Source: Catenulispora sp. GP43 (GTDB lineage Bacteria > Actinomycetota > Actinomycetes > Streptomycetales > Catenulisporaceae). Taken from it: a stretch of DNA of 64,000 bases. Positions 42,039 through 51,529 of this stretch are shown here, piece after piece (the stretch's first letter is position 1; every line of letters begins with the position of its first letter). The stretch lies in contig NZ_JBGCCT010000031.1 of assembly GCF_041260665.1 (NCBI RefSeq), positions 1 to 64,000 of the forward strand, given 5' to 3'. Position numbers and translations under genes: made by a program. The notes below the pieces were generated by a model that was not told the origin of the DNA, did no database searches, and was given only the letters and a program-made list of their open reading frames with translations.

Positions 42039-42758
42039 TCAGGCGTTGTCGGCGCCCGCGCCGCCGCCCACTGCGGCGTCCGCGTCCGCTGATGGCGAAC
42101 GCTCCGGGGCCGGCTTGTACGGTGCCGGGTCGCCGCCGACGTCGTTCAGGCGCACGACGAACGGCCGCATCTCGGTGTAGCGCACAGCCGTCACCGAGCA
42201 CGGATCGCAGGTGATGCGCTGGAAGGAGTCCAGGTGCAGGCCCAGCGCGTCGGCGGCGACGGCCTTGATGACGTCGCCGTGCGAGAACAGCGCCCACACC
42301 GCCTCCGGTCCGTGTTCCGCGGCTATCAGGGTGTTCCATTCCCGCACCGCGGCCACCGCACGCGCGGACATCTCGGCCATCGACTCGCCCTCGGGCCCGG
42401 GGAAGCGCGCGGCCGAGGGATGCCCCTGCACCACCTTCCACAGCGGTTCCTTGGCCAGCTCGGCCAGCGGCCGGCCGGTCCAGTCGCCGTAGCGGCACTC
42501 CCCGATCCGCTCGTCCAGGCTCACCTTCACGCCCTCGCGGCCGGCCAGCACGATGTCGGCGGTCTGCCGGCAGCGCTCCAACGGGGAGCTCACCACGGCC
42601 GCCAGCGGCACCTCGGCCAGCCGTTTGGCCAGCTCTGCGGCCTGCTGCTCGCCGCGCTCGTCCAGGCGCACACCCTTGGTCCAGCCGGCGAGGATGCCGG
42701 AGCTGTTCGCGGTGGTGCGGCCGTGGCGGATCAGAAGTACCAGGGTCACACGCCTCAC
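42039..42758 (-). CDS. MSMEG_4193-family putative phosphomutase (histidine phosphatase)
   Basis: The 239-residue protein is in the histidine-phosphatase superfamily. It carries the catalytic motif LLIRHGRTTANSSG with RHG, the second Arg in AAVVSSPLERCRQTA, and the later FSHGDVIKAVAADALG, with its His. MSMEG_4193-like proteins are annotated as phosphomutases/phosphatases of unknown substrate. The gene lies in the DUF3090-SCO1664 block and is followed by 66 bases and then DUF3090. It is divergent from corA across a G-rich repeat. Confidence 0.9.
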   Translation of the reverse strand: MRRVTLVLLIRHGRTTANSSGILAGWTKGVRLDERGEQQAAELAKRLAEVPLAAVVSSPLERCRQTADIVLAGREGVKVSLDERIGECRYGDWTGRPLAELAKEPLWKVVQGHPSAARFPGPEGESMAEMSARAVAAVREWNTLIAAEHGPEAVWALFSHGDVIKAVAADALGLHLDSFQRITCDPCSVTAVRYTEMRPFVVRLNDVGGDPAPYKPAPERSPSADADAAVGGGAGADNA

Positions 42759-42782
42759 CCTACGACCACTCCGCCGTCAGCG

Positions 42783-42870
42783 TCGGACTGGGATCGGACT
42801 GGGATCGGGCCGGGGTCGGGCCGGGGTCGGGCCGGGGTCGGGCCGGGATTGGGCCGGGATTGGGCCGGGC
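42783..42870 (+). repeat. G-rich tandem repeat between divergent genes
   Basis: Eight or so units resembling ggccggg(g/a)t(c/t)g of 11 to 12 bases run from 42783 to 42870. Runs of three to four G separated by short loops lie on the plus strand, a pattern able to form G-quadruplexes. It lies in the promoter interval between the phosphomutase gene and corA. Confidence 0.85.
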
Positions 42871-42897
42871 GCTGTGGCCTGCGGGATAATCGCCGGC

Positions 42898-43878
42898 ATG
42901 ATCGTCGACTCAGCGACCTATCAGAACGGCCGCCGCGTGACCGCGCCCGAGGACTTCTCGGACGCGCTCCAGCAGGCCCGCACCTGCGGCGACCCGGCGG
43001 CGTTCCTGTGGCTGGGGCTGTTCGAGCCGGAGCCGGACGAGCTGGACCTGGTGGCGCGCGAGTTCGGGCTGCACCCGCTGGCCGTGGAGGACGCGGTGAG
43101 CGCCCACCAGCGCCCCAAGCTGGAGCACTACAAGGGCTCGACCTTCCTGGTGTTCAAGACCCTGCTGGAGGCCGACCCGCATCATCCGCTGCAGCTCGGC
43201 GAGATCTCGGTGTTCCTCGGCGAGAACTTCGTCGTCACCGTCCGGCACGGCGCGGCCAACCCGCTGTCGGGGGTGCGGCGCCGGGTCGAGGACCAGCCGG
43301 AGCTGCTCCAGCACGGCCCCAGCGCGGTGCTGTACGCGGTCGCCGACTCGATCGTGGACTCCTACAGCGGCTACGCGCAGCTGATGCAGGACTCGATCGA
43401 CCAGCTGGAGACCGAGGTCTTCTCCCCCGGCCGCGGCGACTACGGCGGGCCGATCTACGCGCTCAAGCGCAACGCGATCGTGTTCGCGCGCGCCGTGGTA
43501 CCGCTGGTGATGCCGACGAAGGCGCTGGTCGCCGGGCAGGAGGAGCGGATCGCGAAGGAGACCCAGCCCTACTTCCGGGACGTGGCCGACCACGTGCTGC
43601 GCGCCACCGACGGCGCGCGGGAGTGGAACGAGCTGCTGGACCACATGCTGGACGCGGACCGCTCGCGGGTGTCGGTGCAGCAGAACGACGACATGCGGCG
43701 GATCTCGGCGTGGGCGGCGATCCTGGCGGTGCCGACGGCGATCGCCGGGATCTACGGGATGAACTTCGACGACATGCCGGAGCTGCACTACCACTACTCG
43801 TACTACGTCGTGCTCGGGGTCATGGCGACGTCGTGCGTGGTCCTGTACGTGCTGCTGAAGCGGGCGAAGTGGCTGTGA
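42898..43878 (+). CDS. corA: CorA-type magnesium transporter
   Basis: The 326-residue protein has the large cytoplasmic N-terminal domain and two C-terminal membrane helices of CorA. The selectivity motif YGMNF sits between the helices in IYGMNFDDMPEL, where the usual MPE also appears. Family members move Mg2+ (some Co2+/Ni2+) as pentamers. The ATG at 42898 is chosen over an upstream frame that runs through the G-rich repeat. The stop overlaps the methyltransferase start (GTGA), so they are coupled. Confidence 0.92.
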   Translation: MIVDSATYQNGRRVTAPEDFSDALQQARTCGDPAAFLWLGLFEPEPDELDLVAREFGLHPLAVEDAVSAHQRPKLEHYKGSTFLVFKTLLEADPHHPLQLGEISVFLGENFVVTVRHGAANPLSGVRRRVEDQPELLQHGPSAVLYAVADSIVDSYSGYAQLMQDSIDQLETEVFSPGRGDYGGPIYALKRNAIVFARAVVPLVMPTKALVAGQEERIAKETQPYFRDVADHVLRATDGAREWNELLDHMLDADRSRVSVQQNDDMRRISAWAAILAVPTAIAGIYGMNFDDMPELHYHYSYYVVLGVMATSCVVLYVLLKRAKWL

Positions 43879-45047
43879 GCGAGGTCCTGGTACCGCCGGC
43901 GGAGCTGGAGCTGACCCGGTTCCCGCACGACGCCCGGGATCGGCTGCGGGCCTGGGACGCGGCCGATGAGTACCTGCTGCGGCATCTCGGTGAGGGGCCG
44001 GAGCTCTCGGGGCACGTGGTGGTGTTCGGCGACCGATGGGGCGCGATCAGCACGTCGCTGGCGCTGTCCGGGACGCGGGTCACGCAGGTCACGCAGATCT
44101 CTGATTCGTATCTCGGCCGGCGGGCCACTGCCGAAAACCTTGCCAGGAACGGGAAGGAGCGCTCGTCTGTAGCTCTGGTGGCGACTCCCGACGAGGTCCC
44201 GGGGCCGGTCGACGTACCGATCGACGTACTGCTGGTGCGGGTGCCGAAGTCGTTGGCGTTGCTGGAGGACCAGCTGTGGCGGTTGCGGCCGCTCGTCGGC
44301 TCCGGGACCACCGTCGTCGGGACCGGCATGGTGACCGAGATCCACACCTCGACGCTCGCAGCCTTCGAGCGGATCCTCGGCCCCACGCGGACGTCGCCGG
44401 CGGTCCGCAAGGCCCGGTTGATCCTCTGCGAGCCGGACCCGGACCTGCCGCGTCCGGAGAACCCGTGGCCGCTGACATATCAGCTTCCTGATGGCATCGG
44501 CGCCGCGAGCGGACGCCCCGTGGTGAACTACGCGGGGACGTTCTCCGCCGACCACCTGGACATCGGCACGCGCTTCTTCCTGCCGTGGCTGCCGACCCGC
44601 TCCGACGCGGCACGCATCGTCGACCTGGGGTGCGGCAACGGTGTCGTGGGGCTGGCGGCGGCGTTGGCGAATCCCGGCGCCGCGGTGACGTTCGTCGACG
44701 AGTCGTACCAGGCACTGGCCTCGGCGCGCGCCACCTTCGAGGCGACGTTCGCACCGGGTGAGCGGCAGGCGGAGTTCCTCGCCGCCGACGGCATGGCGGG
44801 GTTCGAGCCGGGCGGCGTCGACCTGGTGCTGAACAATCCGCCGTTCCACAGCCATCAGGCCACGACCGACGCGACCGCGTGGCGCATGTTCACCGGGGCG
44901 CGGGCGGCTCTGCGGCGCGGCGGGGAGATGTGGGTGGTCGGAAACCGGCATCTGGGATATCACGTGAAGCTGAAGAGGTTGTTCGGCAATTGCGATGTGA
45001 TGGCCAGCAATCCGAAGTTCGTGGTGCTGCGGGCGATGCGGCGCTAG
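43875..45047 (+). CDS. RlmG/RsmC-like rRNA guanine-N2 methyltransferase
   Basis: The 390-residue protein has two Rossmann-like halves as in RlmG/RsmC. The N-terminal half (VVVFGDRWGAISTSLALSG) is a degenerate domain. The C-terminal half has motif I IVDLGCGNGVVGLAAALA and the catalytic motif NPPFHS, typical of N2-guanine methyltransferases acting on rRNA. GTG 43875 overlaps the corA stop. The rRNA position cannot be named from sequence; 23S G1835 is the RlmG target in E. coli. Confidence 0.85.
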   Translation: MSEVLVPPAELELTRFPHDARDRLRAWDAADEYLLRHLGEGPELSGHVVVFGDRWGAISTSLALSGTRVTQVTQISDSYLGRRATAENLARNGKERSSVALVATPDEVPGPVDVPIDVLLVRVPKSLALLEDQLWRLRPLVGSGTTVVGTGMVTEIHTSTLAAFERILGPTRTSPAVRKARLILCEPDPDLPRPENPWPLTYQLPDGIGAASGRPVVNYAGTFSADHLDIGTRFFLPWLPTRSDAARIVDLGCGNGVVGLAAALANPGAAVTFVDESYQALASARATFEATFAPGERQAEFLAADGMAGFEPGGVDLVLNNPPFHSHQATTDATAWRMFTGARAALRRGGEMWVVGNRHLGYHVKLKRLFGNCDVMASNPKFVVLRAMRR

Positions 45048-45154
45048 GAGACCTGGGCGCCGGATCGCCGCGGGCGTCGGCGCATCGCGCGTCTCGCTGC
45101 GTTTTCCTGTCCCAACCTTCGCCGTTTCCCTTGACCGCGTAATGCGCGGCCAAA

Positions 45155-46027
45155 ATGATGAGCGGCATGGTCGGCATATCTGAGAACGGCGTCACCGGAG
45201 CGGGAACCATGCCTTTCCGCGGCGGACATACCTGGTACCGCGTATTCGGTGACCTGTCCGCGGTCGGTCCGTTGCCGTTGGTACTCCTGCACGGCGGTCC
45301 CGGTGCGGTGCACGACGGGTTGCTGCCGCTGGCGGACCTGTTCTCGCCGGAGCGGCCGGTCGTTCTCTACGACCAGGTCGGCTGCGGCAACTCCACGCAC
45401 CGGCCGGACTGGCCGCCGCAGGAGTGGACCGTGCAGCTGCACCTGGAGGAGCTGGAGACGCTGGTCTGCCACCTGGGGCTGGACGAGTTCCACCTGCTCG
45501 GCCATTCCTGGGGCGGGTTCCTGGCCGCCGAGTACGCGCTCAAGCACCCCCTGCACGTCGCCTCGCTGACCCTGTTCAGCACCGCGGCGTCCACCGAGCT
45601 GATGACGGCCTCGGTCCTGGGGCGGATCACGGCGCTGGCCGAGCAGGGGCTGCCGCCGGCGGAGTTCGTGACGCGGCACCTGTGCCGGGTGCCGATGCCC
45701 GAGCCGCTGGTGCGCACCTTCGCACAGCTGGCCGAGTTCCCCGAGGTGAACACGGCGATGGCGGGCAGCGACGAGGCCGGCGAGCTGGCCGGCACGCTGG
45801 CCGGGTGGAGCGTGGTCGACCGGCTGCCCGGGATCGATCCGCCCACGCTGGTCCTGGGCGGCGAGCACGACGAGCTGGACGCGGCCGCGCGGCAGCCGTT
45901 CCTGGACCGGATCCCGGACGTGCGCGGGCACGAGTTCGCCGGGGCGAGCCATGTCGCGTACATCGAGACGCCCGAGGCGGTGCGGGTCGTGCTCGGGGTG
46001 TTCCTGGCCGAGCACGACCTGGTGTGA
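45155..46027 (+). CDS. Alpha/beta hydrolase, proline iminopeptidase-like
   Basis: The 290-residue protein has the HGGPG oxyanion motif (LLHGGPGAVHDG), the nucleophile motif GHSWGG with catalytic Ser, the acid Asp in the GGEHDELD segment and the His in GASHVAYIE. This matches S33 proline iminopeptidases, which remove N-terminal proline from small peptides. Several ATGs (45155, 45158, 45167) could serve as the start. It is convergent with the metallophosphoesterase gene. Confidence 0.88.
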   Translation: MMSGMVGISENGVTGAGTMPFRGGHTWYRVFGDLSAVGPLPLVLLHGGPGAVHDGLLPLADLFSPERPVVLYDQVGCGNSTHRPDWPPQEWTVQLHLEELETLVCHLGLDEFHLLGHSWGGFLAAEYALKHPLHVASLTLFSTAASTELMTASVLGRITALAEQGLPPAEFVTRHLCRVPMPEPLVRTFAQLAEFPEVNTAMAGSDEAGELAGTLAGWSVVDRLPGIDPPTLVLGGEHDELDAAARQPFLDRIPDVRGHEFAGASHVAYIETPEAVRVVLGVFLAEHDLV

Positions 46028-46065
46028 GGGCCTCCGCGCCCCGGTCCGGTCCCGGTCCGGTCCGG

Positions 46066-46869
46066 TCAGTCGACCAGCACCAGCTGCTCGGCCTCGGCGA
46101 TGATCTCCTCCGGCGTCGGCGGCGTGAGCAGCAGCTCGGCGATCCGGGCGTGCCCGGGGTCGCCGGCCGCCACGCTGGCGGCCACCGATTCGCGCACGTC
46201 GTAGCGGGTGGTCCGGAGCTGCACGTCCGGCCCGAGCAGGGCCCAGTGCGCCACCCCGGGCTCGCCGCGGTGGTACGGCAGCCCGACGCTGCCGGGGTTG
46301 ACGCTGCGCCGGGTGCCCACGAAGCGGTCGAACTGCAGGTGGGTGTGGCCGGTCACCAGGACGTCCTCCTCGATGCCGGCGGTCATCTCGGCGAAGCGCT
46401 GCTCGGAGGTGCCGGGCGTGACCGCCTCGTGGTCGCTGCGCGGGGAGCCGTGGCAGAAGCGGACCGGGCCCAGGCCCCGTACGTCCACGACCACGCTGAA
46501 CGGGAAGGAGCCGACGAAGGCCAGCGCCCCGGTGCCGTGCTGGGCCGGGACCCACTGCTGGCGCGGGTTGGCCGGGGTGTGGGCGCCGGTGGTGATCTGC
46601 CGGACGTAGCGCTCGCTGTTGCCGCGCACGCACACCGCGCGCGGACCCAGGGCCTTGACGATGGCGACCGTCCCGTCGGGGTCGACACCCCAGGTCAGGT
46701 CGCCGTTGAAGACCACCAGCGAGGCGGCGGCGACCTCGGGCTCGGCGAGCACGGCCCGCAGCGCCGGGACGTTGGCGTGCACGTCGGACAGTACCGCGAC
46801 CCGGTCCACCGGCCCATAACGCTTGGCCTGGCCTTCCCACGACGCGGGACCGTAGAACTCAGAGGACAT
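46066..46869 (-). CDS. Metallophosphoesterase family protein
   Basis: The 267-residue protein starts at ATG 46869. It has the binuclear-metal motifs AVLSDVHANVPAL (DxH), VFNGDLTWGVDPDG (GDxxxxG), RGNSERYVRQI (GNxE) and VTGHTHLQFDR (GHTH). It resembles YfcE/MJ0936-like phosphodiesterases, cytoplasmic enzymes with broad specificity. Substrate unknown. The gene runs with the HAD, NUDIX and pyrG genes on the minus strand but is probably a separate unit, as 46 bases separate it from the HAD gene. Confidence 0.9.
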   Translation of the reverse strand: MSSEFYGPASWEGQAKRYGPVDRVAVLSDVHANVPALRAVLAEPEVAAASLVVFNGDLTWGVDPDGTVAIVKALGPRAVCVRGNSERYVRQITTGAHTPANPRQQWVPAQHGTGALAFVGSFPFSVVVDVRGLGPVRFCHGSPRSDHEAVTPGTSEQRFAEMTAGIEEDVLVTGHTHLQFDRFVGTRRSVNPGSVGLPYHRGEPGVAHWALLGPDVQLRTTRYDVRESVAASVAAGDPGHARIAELLLTPPTPEEIIAEAEQLVLVD

Positions 46870-46915
46870 CGGGGGCCTCCCCGGGACGGCGAACGAGTGT
46901 TTCCGTCGATTCAGC

Positions 46916-47707
46916 CTAATCGCGGTCCTGATGGTGGGCGAGAAGTGACCGAGCACTGAGACCCGGAGCGTGACTCGGACTGGGACCCGGACCGTGACCG
47001 GCATCGTCGAGCACGCTGATCAGCTCGGTGAAGGACGCGATCTCCGCACCGGCCCAGTCGTCCTCGCGGTCGTGCGCGCTGTTGCTGTGCCAGTCCTCGG
47101 CGCGCAACATCAGCGGCGTCATCCCGACCGCGGCCGCCCCGCTGAGCTCGCGCGAACCGCCGTCGCCGACGTACACGCACTGGGCCGGGGACACCCCGAG
47201 GCGGTCGGCGACGAGCCGGAAGAAGGCGGGGTTCGGCTTCTTCAGGCCCTCGTCGCAGGAGAAGACGGCGGTGTCGAAGGACTCGGCGACGGCGAAGCCG
47301 GGCCAGGCGACGGGCACCTCGGGGGTGCAGTCGCTGAGCAGGCCCAGGCGGTAGCCGCGGGCTTTGAGGGCGCGCAGCGCGGCGGGGACGTCGTCGCGGA
47401 AGACGAACAGGGCGTTCTGGGCCTCGACCCGTGCCTCGCAGGCGGCCGCCAGGGCCGCCTCGGTGGGCTCGACGCCGCAGCGGCGGGCCAGGGCCCGGAA
47501 GGTCTCCGCCAGGTCGCCCAGGGCGCCGGTGGCGCGTTCGACGAAGCTCGCGCTCAGCGTCTCCCGCCACTGGGCGGCCGGCAGGCCCAGGGGCGCCGCG
47601 CTGGCCGCGGCGGCTTGGGTCCAGACCTCGTCGGGGGTGCTTTCGGTGAGCGTGCCGAAGAAGTCGATGACGACCGCGGTGTAGGCGGGAGGCGAAGTGG
47701 GCTCCAT
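46916..47707 (-). CDS. HAD family hydrolase
   Basis: The 263-residue protein has HAD motif I VVIDFFGTLTE, in which the second Asp is Phe-shifted (DFFGT rather than DxDGT), motif II LLSDCTPE, motif III (KKPNPAFFRLVADRLGV), and motif IV VYVGDGGSRELSGAAAVGM. Such DFFGT variants are common in HAD hydrolases of the HAD-IA group. Phosphatase substrate unknown. The ATG at 47707 is chosen over the 47791 start, which would add a Pro/Ala-rich leader. Confidence 0.87.
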   Translation of the reverse strand: MEPTSPPAYTAVVIDFFGTLTESTPDEVWTQAAAASAAPLGLPAAQWRETLSASFVERATGALGDLAETFRALARRCGVEPTEAALAAACEARVEAQNALFVFRDDVPAALRALKARGYRLGLLSDCTPEVPVAWPGFAVAESFDTAVFSCDEGLKKPNPAFFRLVADRLGVSPAQCVYVGDGGSRELSGAAAVGMTPLMLRAEDWHSNSAHDREDDWAGAEIASFTELISVLDDAGHGPGPSPSHAPGLSARSLLAHHQDRD

Positions 47708-47794
47708 CGCCGCAGTGTAGGCACGGTCGGCCGGGGCGGGCACGCGATGCGGCCCGCCGCCGCCCGGCAGCGCTTGCTGATGTCCTGTCATGCC

Positions 47795-48424
47795 CTACGG
47801 CAGGAAGGGCCGCTGCCGCCACTGCGCGTCGGCCGGCCGCAGGTCGTCCAGCGCGTTCGTGGTGATCGCGGTGGTCAGCGCCAGCACCCCGGCCACGGCG
47901 AGCGGGTTGTGCAGCTCCCCGGCCAGGATCAGCTTGGTCACCTCGGAGCGGTCGGCCCACACCGTAGACATGTCCGCCTCCTCGTGCTCCCGGGCGTACT
48001 GCTCGCCGTCGGCCTCACGGACACCGCGCGCGAGATAGACGCGGATCGCCTCGTCGGAGCCGCCTGGGGTGGTGAACAGGTCGACCAGGACCCGCCAGTC
48101 GTCGGCCTGCTGGTGCGCCTCCTCGTAGAGCTCGCGCTTGGCGGCCTCCAGCGGGTTCTCCCCGGGATGGTCCAGCAGGCCCGCAGGCAGCTCCCACAGG
48201 CGCCAGCCGACCGGGTGCCGGTACTGGCGGACCAGCAGCACGCGGTCGGCCTCGTCCAGGGCTACCACGCCGACCGCACCGGGGTGCACGACGTAGTCGC
48301 GCTCGGCGACCTGGCCGTCGACCATCTTCACGGTGTCGGTGCGGATGGAGATCACATGCCCGCGGAACTTCTCCTCCGAGGCCAGCACCGGCCACTTCTC
48401 GGGTTCGTCGCGGATCTCCATCAC
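47795..48424 (-). CDS. NUDIX hydrolase (ADP-ribose pyrophosphatase-like)
   Basis: The 209-residue protein carries the NUDIX box region LPAGLLDHPGENPLEAAKRE LYEEAHQQA (given in two parts). ADP-ribose pyrophosphatases lie next to pyrG in many actinobacteria, and this one starts 207 bases beyond the pyrG stop on the same strand. Residues VLLVRQYRHPVGWRLWELP are typical of ADPRase, including the RQYR motif. It probably hydrolyses ADP-ribose or related nucleotides. Confidence 0.9.
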   Translation of the reverse strand: MMEIRDEPEKWPVLASEEKFRGHVISIRTDTVKMVDGQVAERDYVVHPGAVGVVALDEADRVLLVRQYRHPVGWRLWELPAGLLDHPGENPLEAAKRELYEEAHQQADDWRVLVDLFTTPGGSDEAIRVYLARGVREADGEQYAREHEEADMSTVWADRSEVTKLILAGELHNPLAVAGVLALTTAITTNALDDLRPADAQWRQRPFLP

Positions 48425-48573
48425 GCTCCCTGCGATCGCGGTTCGCGGCCCGGCGGGCTCGGCCGGGCCGATGATCGAAGCCTATCGCGAGAGATGCTTC
48501 AGGGCGCCGGGGACGGTCGGGAATGCGAGCGCATGCCCCTTCGTATCAGCCCTGGATAAAGGGACGAAAACAC

Positions 48574-48602
48574 GTGTGCCCCGGCACGAAGCCGGGGCAC
48601 AC
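48574..48602 (-). terminator. Intrinsic terminator downstream of pyrG
   Basis: A perfect 12-bp stem (gtgtgccccggc with gccggggcacac) has a five-base loop and, on the minus strand, is followed by cgtgttttcg. It lies 30 bases beyond the pyrG stop. Confidence 0.85.
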
Positions 48603-48631
48603 AGTATCGCCGACAAGCAGCGGGGCGAGGA

Positions 48632-50491
<1,860 letters not shown>

Positions 50492-51529
50492 TCATGCCGA
50501 ATACGCGGCGAGCACCGCGGCCAGTTCCTCTTCCGGCCCCGGCCACAGCGCGTCCCAGTCCGGCGCGCCGCCCGCCGGCGCGGACCCGTCGCAGGCCTCG
50601 GCGAGCGCCCGCGCCAGCGCCTCGGGGTCGCCGGGCCCGATCAGCGGCAGGTGGCCCGCGGTGACCTCGGCCACGCCGCCGACGTCGGTGGCGATCACGT
50701 GCGGCACGCCGGCCCGCAGCGCCTCCTGCAGCGCCAGCGGCCGGGCCTCCCAGGTGCTGCACATCACGAACACGTCGGCGGCGCGCAGCAGATCGGCGAT
50801 GTCGGAGCGGTGGCCGAGCAGGGCCACCGGGAGGTCGTGGCCGTCGATGACGGCCTGGAGCGCGGAGCGCCCGCGGCCCTCGCCGGCGATGGCGACCGGC
50901 GGGACGCCGGCCGGCCCGAGACGGTCCTTCAGGATGATCAAGGCCTTGAGAAGGGTGGCGTAGTCCTTCTGCGGGGCGAGGCGGCCGACGGCCAGCACCA
51001 GGCGGCGGTCGTCGTCCCCGGCCAGGCCGAGTTCGCTTCTGAGCGCCGTTCGCACCTCCGGTGCGGAAACTGTCGGCGCGGGCAGGGCCGGGGCCACGAC
51101 CGGCCCGAAGCGCGCGTCCTTCGCGCCGTTCCCGGCGACCGCCTCGACCAGGTCGTGGGAGGCTGCCAGGACCGCGTCGGCGCGCTGGGCGATCAGCCGC
51201 ATCAGCATTTCGCCGGCGCGGTTCGCGGGCGCGTTGTGCAGGGTCACCACGGTGCGCTTGCGGGTCGCCAGGCACGCCGCGGCGCCGGCGCGCAGGCCGT
51301 GGGCGTGCACGACGTCCACCCGGGCCTGGCGGGCGGCGTGGCGGATCGCCGGTATGGCCCCGGTCCCGGTGGCGACCAGGGTGCGGACGTCGTGGCCGAC
51401 CTCGCGCAGGGCCCTGGTGAGGGTGTCGACGTGCACGCCGATGCCGCCGGTGCTCTCGGGGCGGACCAGCAGGATCCGTAGCGGGGACTCGGTCATCAGC
51501 GGCGGCTGGGTCAGGGGGAGCTGGGTCAT
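50492..51529 (-). CDS. GT4-type glycosyltransferase
   Basis: The 345-residue protein is a GT-B glycosyltransferase with the GT4 C-terminal motif. It shows RILLVRPESTGGIGVHVDTL, VVHAHGLRAGAAACLA, then LAVGRLAPQKDYATLLKAL and the acidic EX7E motif in STWEARPLALQEALRAGVPH. It probably transfers a sugar to a lipid or cell-wall acceptor. Its gene overlaps murJ by four bases, forming the GT-MurJ-MraY-like-MctB operon typical of actinobacteria. Confidence 0.9.
   Translation of the reverse strand: MTQLPLTQPPLMTESPLRILLVRPESTGGIGVHVDTLTRALREVGHDVRTLVATGTGAIPAIRHAARQARVDVVHAHGLRAGAAACLATRKRTVVTLHNAPANRAGEMLMRLIAQRADAVLAASHDLVEAVAGNGAKDARFGPVVAPALPAPTVSAPEVRTALRSELGLAGDDDRRLVLAVGRLAPQKDYATLLKALIILKDRLGPAGVPPVAIAGEGRGRSALQAVIDGHDLPVALLGHRSDIADLLRAADVFVMCSTWEARPLALQEALRAGVPHVIATDVGGVAEVTAGHLPLIGPGDPEALARALAEACDGSAPAGGAPDWDALWPGPEEELAAVLAAYSA

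Noticed and set aside
42783-42870. Coding extension of CorA through the G-rich repeat
   Set aside because: The frame from 42553 gives only Gly/Arg repeats and would double the usual N-terminus.
42234-45047. 937-codon frame ending at the methyltransferase stop
   Set aside because: Only the end from 43875 is real; the upstream part runs antisense to the phosphomutase and out of frame through corA.
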